Shown here in pieces: positions 49,555 to 60,922 of a stretch of DNA of 64,000 bases. Below the pieces are notes generated by a model, which was not told the DNA's origin, did no database searches, and saw nothing but the letters and a program-made list of their open reading frames with translations. The stretch covers positions 5,188,241 to 5,252,240 of the forward strand of contig NW_002060948.1 of NCBI RefSeq assembly GCF_000150275.1, read 5' to 3'. Made by a program: the position numbers and the translations under genes. This DNA comes from Trichoplax adhaerens. Lineage: Eukaryota; Placozoa; Uniplacotomia; Trichoplacea; Trichoplacidae. Numbering within the stretch: position 1 is the stretch's first letter; every line of letters starts with the position of its first letter.

Positions 49555-52093
49555 TTATTGTTCGATATTTTCTTCCAAAAAATTAAATTTAAACGCTTGA
49601 TCTTTCGTCGATTTTTCATCCACATTTTTGCCGCTATTTGCATTCTACCATAAACAGTAATCATGTCGCATATAATCATATTTAATTAACTGACAATCTT
49701 AAATATAAGGATCGCTTCTCTATCAGATATTAACCTGTAAAGTATAGGACTTTCTATAGACCCTTCCGACTTTTTTTTCAGGGTTGATCTTCTTAATACT
49801 CGATTGAGAAATCTTCATACTTGCTAAATTTAGATAGATATCGAATGATAGTATATAACAATTCAAAAATACTGGCAAGACTTTGATAGGAAATGCACTT
49901 CTTAGCAATCATTATTCAGACTACAATAAGTGTTCTAGTGAATCATAATGGTGGTAATTATTCCATACAATGTAATTTTAAATTTAAAACTACAGTAATT
50001 ATTTCTTAAAGGAGGGAAATCGGTCATTTTACCTGTTGCTTGCTCAAGAAGAGACTGTTTAACTTTCATTTTGTAATCGCCAAAAGTTTGTCTTAGTAAT
50101 ATTTTCTTTTTGGTCTATGAAAGAAAAAGACAGAATGTACACGATCACTATCCATCGACCATTGAGAAATATTTAATCCTGTATTAACTGATCCTTCATA
50201 TATCTTTTATTAAAGTAGTCAATGAATCCAATATGCATTTAATAACTAATAAAGTATAGCACAAGATCTTTATTTACGAAAGCCAAACAATGTCATTTTG
50301 CCAATAATAATACTTCTTTCGTTTAAACACAATAACGTCATCATAGTATAAGTTATAAGACTAGGGAAAAGAAACCCAATGATTACCTCAGGAGTTTTCT
50401 TCGATTGTAGAATTCGTAATAATTTTTGAGAATATTCCACTATAACATGAGAATGATGCAAATTGAACTACTTTATTTCATTGATAGCACAGCAGATAGA
50501 CGATTGATTGACTGTGTCTTTCCATAATTACAAGTGCAGACACCTACCAGCTTCTTTTTTATCTTTATTAGAAATAATGCCCAATTCTAATTGTTGAATA
50601 GCCCAAGCCAGTTCCTCCTCGAATTCTATCTGCAAGTAAATATCCGTTATATTTGTTACGCACAAATTTCCAATTGAACAACCTACTAACACTATTTCAA
50701 GCAAATACGAGATATTTGACTATGATTAAGCGTTGGATAACGCGCAAGTAATTCTTTTAGGTATGAAACTTACTCCTTCGTTTTCCGCTCCATTTATCTG
50801 TCAACAGTTTAATTGTAGAACAAATTTAATTCATTTTAAAAATTATCAGCGTACGCACAATTATGCTATGTTGACTACGTAGACTATATGGAAAGCATAT
50901 AGAAAAAAGTAATGATATATTGTAATAAGTTATTCTTCATTTATGCAATACAGTTCAAGTTTTAGCTCTTCAAAAAATAAATAAACATCAATATATCTTA
51001 GTAGTTGATCATCCTCTCGTATCCTGTACATGCACTAAATTAAAGTGATTTGAAATAACATTTTAGAGCCAAGTCGAAGATAGAATTGACTTGGAGAAGT
51101 GGAATACTAAAAGTCGCTATCCTTCGTCCGGAATACGAGGATAGTGTGATATCCGTCCCTACATGAAGTCTTAAGCGCCATATTGTATATCGAGATTTGG
51201 ATAACAATTACTGTAAGTAGATATTACTCTACAGTTAATAACCATTCGAAAGTGGTGGACCTTTGGTATAGAACCAATATTAATAGGAAGTAGAGGACTA
51301 GGACTAGATCGAGTTTAATATGATAATAATGACTGTAAGTAGATATTACTCTACAGTTTGTAACGACTAATCTTTGCTGTAGAATCAATTTTAAAAGGAA
51401 GTAGAGGACTAAAGCTAGATCGAGTTTAATGCGATAGGTCTACTGTAGGTAAAAATGATTGCGAACGATTGGGAATTTTCTACTATTTCATTCAAGGTTG
51501 ATACTCCTGCTTCGTTAATGTATGAATTATGAAGACATTGAATAGACCCAATACTAGTAATAAACTCGTTGAATTTGCGATACCTTTGCTGGTGCTATCA
51601 GCTCACATCATGATGTATAGCTTAGTAGTACACTAGTAACTGTCATGTACAACCTCCTGTTGATGATCTGCTTTTGATTCCAACTAAACCCAAGTTGCGA
51701 ACAAAAGATCTGTTCTCAGGAAGTATTTTATCGTATACGAATGATCATACATTCTACTTCGATGTCGAGAGTAACTTGTCATCGGAATAAGTTACAAGAT
51801 AGGACAATTTCATCGACAACTGCCTAGCTCATCGCAGTCAATGCAACCGTTCTACTTAAGCTAAGAGTTGATAACCAATTTGACAGAAAACTTTCCATTA
51901 CTCCACCATAACTAATTCTCATCCATTTTACCCCTGTAGCAACGATAGTCAAAAGGCTTAGCTGAAAGTTGTCGCTTACCGTCGAGGCTGCAGAATTAGC
52001 AGAAGTAACGTTTCCTTTCTTGGAATTTTTTACTTCTTCTCTCCGCTTTCTATTTCTAGCTTGCGTTTTACTTAATTTCTGAGAAGTAGCCAT
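49555..52093 (-). CDS. UPF0488 / C8orf33-like protein
   Basis: Function unknown; the human homologue is C8orf33. Seven exons keep phase: 51980-52093, 50774-50797, 50548-50629, 50387-50439, 50033-50114, 49735-49823 and 49555-49644 (177 residues; human 229). The N terminus is Lys/Arg-rich (SKTQARNRKRREEVKNSKKG), matching the basic stretch of the family. The family core is FEEELAWAIQQLELG, then KLLRILQSKKTPETKKKILL and QTFGDYKMKVKQSLLEQ, and the conserved end FKFNFLEENIEQ. The 24-nt second exon was chosen because it has a CAG acceptor, a GTAAG donor and zero phase on both sides. A shorter product starting at the ATG inside it would break phase unless a different acceptor is used for the next exon. 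Confidence 0.88.
51205..51450. repeat. About two copies of a 122-bp unit in a UPF0488 intron
   Basis: ACTGTAAGTAGATATTACTCTACAGT occurs at about 51210 and 51332, each followed by AGGAAGTAGAGGACTA and AGATCGAGTTTAAT. A third start is partial. The opening 26 nt form a foldback (ACTGTA with TACAGT). Confidence 0.8.
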
Positions 52094-53706
52094 TGCTATA
52101 TACTGTATATGCAATCGTAAAACTTGTGAAACCTTCTCTATACCATTGATTTCCCAAATGATCGTATCCACTGCTGCAATGGCTTCCTTCTCAAGAGTCG
52201 ATGGCCATCAAAGATGCTCACTCACTTCAATCAACCTTGACACTATCCTATTGCCGATATTGCTAACCAACGATAAGCTCAATAACAGTAGACAGTCCTT
52301 CTTATAATAATTTAGCTTGCTATGGTAAGAATTTGCTCCTTCTTGGGCTTGAAGTTTGCAAGTTTTCCAAAGCAGTTTGCAAAATCTTGCTAGAAGCAAA
52401 TTACAAGAAGTTCAAGTGTTGATATCGTCTTGTTTCCTTTGGATCTTATATATAATTATATGAAATACTAGTGGATGTTTGAGCACTGTATGCGTACCAG
52501 CTCAATGTCCCAGCACAACCATCCGTTGCATAGTAACGACAGTACAACTACACAAACATGGCATCGAAATACAGGAAAGGAAGGGGTAAATTGATACGAT
52601 GGCTGGACTATTTTAGCTCAGGTCCACCATTCCATTAAGAAAGGCAAAGCTGGCTACATTGCAGATCAAGAAGAAGCTCCATAGCAAGATAAATGGATCA
52701 ATTTTACTGTAGTTACTGTTAACGAGCTTGAAGTTAATAGCATCAGTGAGATATCTGCTAATTAAGAATAGTGTGTTTGTATGCAAGAGGATTTGCCAAT
52801 GCAAAAGCTGCAGTGGACTGCAGGATTGCAGAAAGTTGTCGACAAATGCAACTCTTTCTACTTGCCAGGTCTGCTATCCAATTTTTAATTACCTTATGAT
52901 GTAGTCTATACATTCTATATGAAGCTCAGGAAGTACTGAAGATATTTGCATTTTGTTGGTCATTTCCATTTTGCTATTATGAATTGATAATACGATCATG
53001 CATTGGCGTGATTGTGGAAGATTTTTGCAGAGATTGTATACTGTCGTGTCCAGCCTGCACTGCACTCTATACCTACCTTGCGAGGATCCAAAAGCAATGA
53101 AATCAATTCGTTCTTAACAATCAGTATCATTGCTGTTGTCTGCTTGCATTTTAATACATTTTACTTGACATTCCGATGTTTATGGCCATGACCGGCTAAA
53201 TTTGAAAGCATAACCTCCATTGGTTTCGATTATGATGTCACATTACTTGCATGAAGGACTTCTCCTATAAATTTTAGTTTTCAAAAAGAGAAAGCAGTTC
53301 TTACTCGGTAATGTAATGGACGAGAAGACTACTGTAGATCGAACAGTTTATCCTGTTTCTCCCATGGTAGAAAATGGATCTTTGACAAATTCCTGCTAGT
53401 ATCTATGGCACGGTAGCCTGGTACAGTAATATCTTTTCTCTTCCCATCTTGATAGTCCTTGTAACAAGGGGAATGTTAGAGATAGAGTTAGGGTTTCAGT
53501 TATAGCATGGAAGTACTGTAGATTATTGTAAATATCCAAAGCATTGGATGATTTACCCTATAGGAACCCTAGCGAATAAACGACAGGAAATGGCATTAGA
53601 AAGTATTTAAGCTCAGACATAAAAAATAATATTTAGGGTAGTAACAAAGTAATCGAAACTTGTTCCATCACCGTTAAGTTCTATAATTATAATATACGCA
53701 TATGTA
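52094..53706. other. Interval between UPF0488 and the Nudix gene; possible small spliced gene
   Basis: No recognised gene. A plus-strand frame starting at 52558 is described separately. Minus-strand frames at 52208-52399 and 52613-52804 lack domain support. Confidence 0.4.
52558..53101 (+). CDS. Candidate small spliced gene, unknown, low confidence
   Basis: An ATG at 52558 opens MASKYRKGRGKLIRWLDYFS. If spliced at GT after 52619 (G carried), then 52808 to 52868, then 53033, the phases close and the product of about 64 residues ends CPACTALYTYLARIQKQ. The donors (GTCCAC, GTCTGC) are weak and I know no homologue. A 13-bp near-palindrome GTTGCATAGTAAC, one base short of an X-box, lies about 33 bp upstream. 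Confidence 0.2.
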
Positions 53707-55527
53707 ATGATAGGTTCTACTCGTCCTTCGTCAAAGCCATTTACCCTTGATGGCCAGTGCATTGGCAGGATTCCTCCTTATGTGCTGCAACAACTTCATC
53801 ATCACAAGAATGTATTCCAATTGGAAATGGATGACTCAGAAAATATTACAAGAATTACACTTCATGATAGACTAAAATCATTCGATGAACGCACAAAAGC
53901 AGTAGACGAAGTAATGAAGGACTGGAGAGACAATCATGTCTTTCCAGTCTTGGAAGGATGGAGGAATGAGGTAACGTTCATTTTATAGTAATTTCATCTA
54001 TTGATATAGTAGAGTAGGTATAAAAAATACGAGTACTTCGTAGGAAAAATAGTATACATATCAAAAATCTATCTTGAAGTAGGCTGATAGTTACTTGTAT
54101 CTAATATTATCAACAACGCCATTGAATAACAAATCATATTAATGTAATATTACTCAAATGCTATTTCATATATTGACTATGTTGGTCTAGATGTACAAGG
54201 TTTCACAAACATACATATCAGGACCGTTATTTAACATGGAGCGAAGTGCAACTTGTAAATCTTAATTAAGATAGCGAAATTGCTAGCTTACAGTAATCTA
54301 ATAATGTCTTTAACTTGTAGTCTAATTGACAAATAATCTTTTCCCTTATCTTCAGTACTACTTTGCTGCTTTATTCTATTTTACCGTAGTTCGCTATCGC
54401 TAACAAAATTCTGGCTTTCAATCGTAGCTTTGCTAGGTATAAGACAATATGGAATCCATGTGAATGGATTCTATATTGATTGCAAGAATGATGATGTTTT
54501 AATGTGGGTTGGTAAAAGGAGTAAGACGAAAGCAACCTTTCCTGGAAAATTAGATAACCTGGTAGGCAAATAATTCTGAGTACGCTCATAAACCGATATT
54601 CCACTTATTATCTAACTCATAACTACTGTGTTTATCTTATTCCATGTTATACTTGTATTTCATTGGATCAATATTTGATGTAGTCCATTTAACTACCAAA
54701 GATCAAATATGATAGTTGAGAATTGTACCTCATCTATTATTGTTACTATTCTAAGTTATGAAACGATATTATTTCTGTTTAATATTTTGTAATGCATTTA
54801 AAGTATCATTATGGCTTGAAAATGATACTATCAAGACGATATTTAACTGTATGCATATAGTTTGTGTAGGCTGCAATCCGATGCGAGTTGAGGTTTACTG
54901 TTCATCTTTGTACATATCCATATATTTTATTTTTGAATTTAATAGGCTGCTGGAGGTATCTCCGTGGGGTACAACATTGCTGATACCTTGATTAAAGAAT
55001 GCGCTGAAGAAGCGTCCCTCCCTGAAGAACTTGCTAGAAGAGCAATCTCAACTGGAGCGCTAACGTAAGTAGCATATCACAGTAGCTAAACGATAATTTT
55101 TGTAAACGCTGTTGGTTAATCTAATACCATAAATCATCTACTATACTATAAATAGCTATTGCTACGAGGATGAGAGAGGCTATTTTCCAGAAACTCAGTT
55201 TGTGTATGACCTTGAGTTACCTCCTGACTTTACTCCGGTAAATTCGGACGGAGAAGTAGAAGAGTTCTATCTCATGAAGCTAGAGGAGGTCCATAAATCA
55301 AATAATATCGATATTAAGTCCAACGTATTTCCTTTTTTGCTCTTTAGTTAATATTTTTTGCCTGCTTATTGATGTTACTATAGGTTGTGCAACGTATTTC
55401 AGATGATGAATTCAAGCCTAATAGTGCACTGTCAGTAATAGATTTCTTAATTAGAAGGGGATATCTCAAGCCCGACGACCAAAATTATCTGCATATCCTG
55501 TCTGTGCTGCATCGAGATCTGGACTGA
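53707..55527 (+). CDS. Nudix hydrolase, thiamine-pyrophosphokinase-related (DUF4743 + Nudix)
   Basis: Relatives are yeast YJR142W and plant Nudix hydrolases 20/24, which hydrolyse damaged thiamine diphosphate forms. Six exons close in phase: 53707-53970, 54200-54254, 54428-54561, 54946-55064, 55156-55288 and 55384-55527 (282 residues). The N-terminal DUF4743-like part includes FTLDGQCIGRIPPYVLQQL and the conserved linker SGPLFNMERSATSLLGIRQY. The catalytic half includes GIHVNGFYIDC, MWVGKRSKTKATFPGKLDN, then AAGGISVGYNIADTLIKECA and EEASLPEELARRAI, which is the Nudix helix. The box has KECAEEA instead of REXXEEXG, and the usual first Glu is replaced, a departure also common in this subfamily. 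The end is ALSVIDFLIRRGYL. Confidence 0.9.
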
Positions 55528-58500
55528 TGAGGTCATGATCATCATACACTAATGAAGTTGATATGAGAAGACTTGTAGTAATGAGTATCCTCAAATCTCC
55601 TCAAATAATTATCAAATTTTTAGTTTCCATGCTTTTGAATACTCATTCCTGATGGTAATGTTTTCTTCATGTTTCTCAATACTCTAATCAATGTCTGATT
55701 AAACAGATCTGATCTAATGTAGACGCTAGGAATACGTACAACATTCATATGATGTTAGGGCTCAAATGACGTTTTTATCGCTTATTTAGTCTAGCCTTGA
55801 ATTAAGGTTCTTAGTTGTCTGTACAGTGCACTTTCAATCATTGTGACTTGGATAATAATATGGAATGCTGATTTGGATCTGAATTTTAAATGTTCATTTT
55901 ACAAGATTATTAATTTTTAGAAAGTAAACATAAACTTGCATTGGTGGAATTTATTCGATTATTGCATGTGTATGTGTAATTGAATTAAAATTTTAATAAG
56001 CAACCGTTGCATCAAGGGTGGGCTTTTTCTTTGCAAAATCTGTTAGATTAGCCCATTCGTCACATCTTTCTATTTGGATTGATTACTTCCACTTTTAACT
56101 TTCAGAATATTAACACTTAAACGAAATGAAAATTTTGTCAGATCGATTCAGTATTTAATGAAATCAATATTTCTTACGTATGGCAATTTGAAAAGCAAAC
56201 ATTATCGATATTTAATTTAGTGCAACATATATTTAAAAAAAAAATCGTAAACATATTTTGCATCAAATTCTGCAAAGTCAGTCATAAGTAGGTAGCAGCG
56301 CTGTGTATAGGCTTGAACCATTAAAGAGCTTAATTCCAATCAATTAAACTACTAATCCTAATAGTAAAGCCTTCATATATTATAGTACGCGTATGTAAAG
56401 AGAAATCGGATTAGATTCTTACAAGAAAATGATAACTATTATTAAACGGTGATCATAAACTATTACTAATAATTTTGATTACCGCAGACGTTACTGACCA
56501 TGCAGTTAGTAGACGATTTATAATTAAATCCATAGAAATTTCCCAAATTTAATTTCTTGATAAATTTAAATCCAATTCTTATTTTACCGCTTAAAGTGAT
56601 AGCCATAATGCAATTATGTTTACAATATTAACAATCTAGTTCAACAACATGTATCTACCAATTATAGTGTAGATTATAAATCCAATTACAATGCATTAAT
56701 TTTTATAATATAAAAATATACAGTATTTACTTAAATTAGCCATATCATAGATGTGCAAAAGGTGAAGTTTACACAATGTTTTGCGAGTATGAGTATCTAA
56801 ACCTTTAATTTACAATGAAACTTGTCCTGTACGAAGCTGCAATATGAATATATGACCTCATTACAAATTTAAAATAATTTCCCAAGAAAAACATATTGCA
56901 ATTGATTATTATTCGTAATATGAAAAATCATTAAAACCAAGACTGTGGATAGTATACATACAAAAAATTACTCAGAAGTTATTTTTGAAAATAGATCGTT
57001 CAACACTTACTTAGGGTACCTAGATACAGTAGCATTAAAATAGTAAAAGGACTATCATTGATTGTGTTTTATGATCCTGCATAGAAGTAAAGGACTTGCA
57101 AAAGTGTCTGCAATTACGATGAATAGATTATTTTTCCATACAGTTAAAAATACGAGTGTATAAACATCAGTAGCAGGAACATCAGTAGGAGGTAAGAAAA
57201 AAATATTGGATTAATAATACTGACATCGAAATCTTGAAATTTTGAAGCTAGATATCTGTTCTATGTGACTGTTAAATCAACAACAGTGTCGATGTTAGCT
57301 TAAGATGATAAAAAATTTTTGAAAACTCTCCCTAATCTAGGAAAGTTTAAAAGTTAATTTTAATTTCCAATAATTAAACAATTCCACAGAATTTACCAAT
57401 TCGTGTATGACTTCTAACAAACATATCTTGACTTAAATTCAGTCTTAATGCGATTTGTTAAAAACACAGATCAGTTAGCAAGAGAAAAGAAGTATTTGCA
57501 ACTTTATTTTTACTCCAATGAAAGAAAAGTTCATGCCAATTTTATCTTGCTATTCTATATCTCGCCAATATATGGTCATACATCTAATGTCGTAGATCAG
57601 TTGCTTGTGTTTTCGATGGTCCTGAATTTATGTAGGTATTACAGTCGTTTGGCAGAAACTTAATGCAATCAAACAAGCTAAGCTATACCTTAGGTACATT
57701 ATAAAACTGTATACAATCCCAAAGATTGGCCAGATCAGAGAGATTTTAATGACGATCATTTTTACTAACTCTAACCTCTAGTTCTAGAAGCAGAAACCTT
57801 AATTTGCAGCTTGATAAATACTTGTAAAACAAGGTACAGCTTTGGAATGTTGGATTTTTAACGTTATCTCGCCAAGCAAGATGGAATACAAGACTCTAGA
57901 TTAGTGATGCCTTTATATATAACATATCTGTTTACCCTTAAATGAATACGTTATAAATAAATGATAGACTCATTTACATAGCGAAGAAATTTCTTTTAAA
58001 TTAAAATAGAGAAGCAAATTGTTGATAGATTAATTAATCAATCAATCAACAACGCTGTCTTTGGTATTATAATTTAATTACCAATCACCTAATGCAATTA
58101 GGCTTCGTAGGAATTGAATTTATAGATAATATTGAATATTAGCAATATGCAAACATGATTACTCAAACATAAATTCGGGTCCAGGAATAACGGTTGAACT
58201 TAATAGGATAGCCAATCCATCGTTCTAACTTACTCCTTATTTATTAATTATAAATAAAGTATGCTGTATGGTAATGCTAGAAATTAAATACAATGCTGGC
58301 ATATGGAGTGAATTCGCAGAGAGTGATCAATATGTGGACAGATCTGGAATTTGCTATATCATCTTAGTTAAAATTGTAAGCGCCATTTTTATTGCAATGA
58401 TCGATGAACTTTAATTACATGATATCTATTAGAAACCTTGAGTCTATATTAAATTAATTACTGGCTCCCAATAAATAGCATATTGGCATTTGTTGTTAAC

Positions 58501-58700
58501 GGGTAACTGCGATCGACACAAACTAGACTAAAAACAAACGGAAATGAAAGGGACGTTACGAGATATTCTGAAGCTTTATACGAGTATGGCGGCTACGATA
58601 TAACTTTGCCATTATATCATAATGTTAAGTTTAAGATCGAGGTAATATAGATAATATTGATCAAATCATCAGCTCCATACAGATTAATGTAATAATTTGT
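55528..58700. other. Gene-poor interval, nothing supported
   Basis: AT-rich sequence. The frame at 57448-57663 (+) has no domain, and I saw no tandem repeat or RNA gene. Confidence 0.45.
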
Positions 58701-59427
58701 TCTAGCACTAGCAAACATCTGTTTGCTTCAATTATACAGTAAAAGCCAAGTTAATTGCATCATGAAAAAATTTCTCAGCCCAAATATACTAAAAAAATTC
58801 TCTATTTCTAAGCGGTTTCTTGCTCAGAATACCAGTCCATTCATTATTTTAATGCTATACCTATTACGCATTATATCGCAACACCAGGTCAATCACCATA
58901 GACAAGGTTAGACACATCAAAGCAGCCTTCAACACAAAATCTATTTTATTGCTGGATTGCCTTTCCTGATATAAAACTGCATGTACGTATACGCTAATAT
59001 ACATGAATTAAATTCAGAGTCATCTATCAAGCATGATTTTCGTGTTATAAATTTATGTGCATGTACCATATGAAATGTAGCACTATTCAGAATCAACTGT
59101 TATGCTCCCCAATTTGCGTAATGGGCTGTAAACTAGATATTTAATCAAGGCATGGAAAATTTTTGTACCGCAATAACAAGGGGCTCTGGAATTATTTAAA
59201 ATCTGTTGGCGTTATTCCAGTGCGGTTGGCTTTGCATTTGGGCTAAGGCTATACAGTGGTGTACATCAAATTAGATCTCTAAATTCTTCTCGAGACTAAG
59301 AAGTCCTTAAAATCGAAAATTCTTGCATTAGAAAAGTCTCTTTTGTAACGATTAAAATTTCTAGCGTCGGAACTAAGTTAGCTACATTCAATCATCTGCA
59401 TCTAAACTTCTTTATGTTAACAATCTG

Positions 59428-59715
59428 TTGGAGTTAGGTGTCACCAATGATGAAGCATCTTAGCTCTTAATGATTGCTTATAACTACCTTATTTCAGAAG
59501 CTAGCTAACTGCAACCTTTATAAATATTTTGATAGCAAGAACTTTTCCACTTAATGTGCTAACGATTTTTATGTTGGAGTTAGATGCCAGCAACGGAGAA
59601 GTGTCTTAGCTCTTAATGATTGCTTACAGCTTTCAGCGTTATTTTAGGAGCTAGCTAATAGCAACTATTGTAAAAGATTTTAATGCAAGGATTTTCTATT
59701 TAAGAAGATTTTGGT
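59428..59715. repeat. Two copies of a 146-bp unit
   Basis: TTGGAGTTAG starts at 59428 and 59574, followed in both copies by TCTTAGCTCTTAATGATTGC and AGCTAGCTAA(C/T).GCAAC. Confidence 0.85.
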
Positions 59716-59766
59716 GTGAATAAAATTAAAAATCTAATTTCATGTATACCATTAAAGTCTTCACTC

Positions 59767-60415
59767 GATTTCAGATTTTAAACTAGCTTGCGTAGATAGT
59801 TATTCCATCATCAAGCCATCTTAAAATGGAGTATCATTGTTGATTTAAATTGCCCTCCTTTTGTACGCAGCTGCATTCAATACCGTTGTTGTGTTAACTT
59901 GATTTCAGATTTTAAGCAATCTTGGGCATGTAGTTATTCCATCATTTAGCCATCGCGATATGGAGCACCATTATCGATTTAAATCGCCTTTATTTTTGCA
60001 TGCAGCTACCTCAAATACCGTTATAGTATTAACTTGATTTCAGATTTAAACTATTTTGCGCATGTAGCTATTCCGTCATTTAGCAATCGCAAAATAGAGC
60101 ATCGTTATCGATTAAAAATATTTTTCTTTTAGTATACAGCTGCCTCAGATACCGTTTTGGCATTAACTTAATTTCAGATTGTAAACTATTTTGCACATAT
60201 GGTTATTCCATCATTTAGTCATCATAAAATGGAGCACCATTATCGATTGAAATTACCTTTTTGTATACAGCTGCCTCAGATACCGTTATAGTATTAACTT
60301 AATATCAGATTTTAAACTATCTTGCATATGTAGTTGTTCCATCATTTAGCAATCTTAAAATGGAGAACCATTTTCGATTTAAATTCCATTTCTTTTATGC
60401 AGCTCAAATACCCTG
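59767..60415. repeat. Five copies of a 131-135-bp unit
   Basis: GATTTCAGATTTTAAAC or a variant starts at 59767, 59901, 60035, 60170 and 60301. Shared blocks are AGTTATTCCATCATTTAGC, TGGAGCACCATTATCGATT and CAGCTGCCTCAGATACCGTT. Copies diverge by 10-20% by eye, so this array is older than the ones at 35087 and 46320. Confidence 0.9.
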
Positions 60416-60564
60416 CAGCAACATAGACATTCATGTTTATCAATCCAAAATTAATAGAAATAACAGTGTAGAGTATATCATGTCTCAAAATTTATTAAGT
60501 AGTCAGTATATCAATTCTTAGTCAATAGCATCGCAATGTAATTGCTACATGATTGGCTAGTCCG

Positions 60565-60698
60565 TAGTCTCCCCTTGCATTAATTATATGGGCTGATAGA
60601 GCAGATAGCCTATCTTGCTGTATAACTACTCATTCAGTATATCGCGCATAGTAATAAATTAAGCAAATAGTAGATAAAGATATAATGCAAGGGGACTA
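60565..60698. mobile_element. MITE-like element with 16-18-bp terminal inverted repeats
   Basis: The left end TAGTCTCCCCTTGCATTA (60565-60582) and right end TAATGCAAGGGGACTA (60683-60698) are inverted copies differing by a 2-base insertion. The interior is about 100 bp, AT-rich and non-coding. A TA dinucleotide is present at both borders, consistent with a TA target site. Size and ends suit a non-autonomous DNA transposon relic. Confidence 0.6.
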
Positions 60699-60735
60699 TA
60701 GCTGAAAGGGAATCATGCGCGTTCGATCGTCCGTT

Positions 60736-60749
60736 GTGACCATAGCAAC
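60736..60749 (+). promoter_or_regulatory. X-box (RFX site) upstream of LRRC23
   Basis: GTGACCATAGCAAC fits the RFX consensus GTNRCC-(0-3)-RGYAAC exactly, with a 2-nt AT spacer. It is 174 bp upstream of the LRRC23 ATG, on the usual side for cilia genes. Confidence 0.65.
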
Positions 60750-60922
60750 CGCGGTTACTAAGTATTTCATTATAAACAGTTACAGTAAGAGAACTGTTCT
60801 ACTCCATCTATACGATTATAGGAAAGTTCGACGCCTTTAATATCCAATTGCGTTGGCTTTCGATCTTGTTGTGCCGATTTTTTTACGATATTTTCAGCCG
60901 GAGTAATTTAGTTCACAAGAAC

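Noticed and set aside
50774-50793. ATG at 50793 as the start of UPF0488
   Set aside because: A 38-codon exon upstream (51980-52093) joins in phase zero and supplies the basic N terminus typical of the family.
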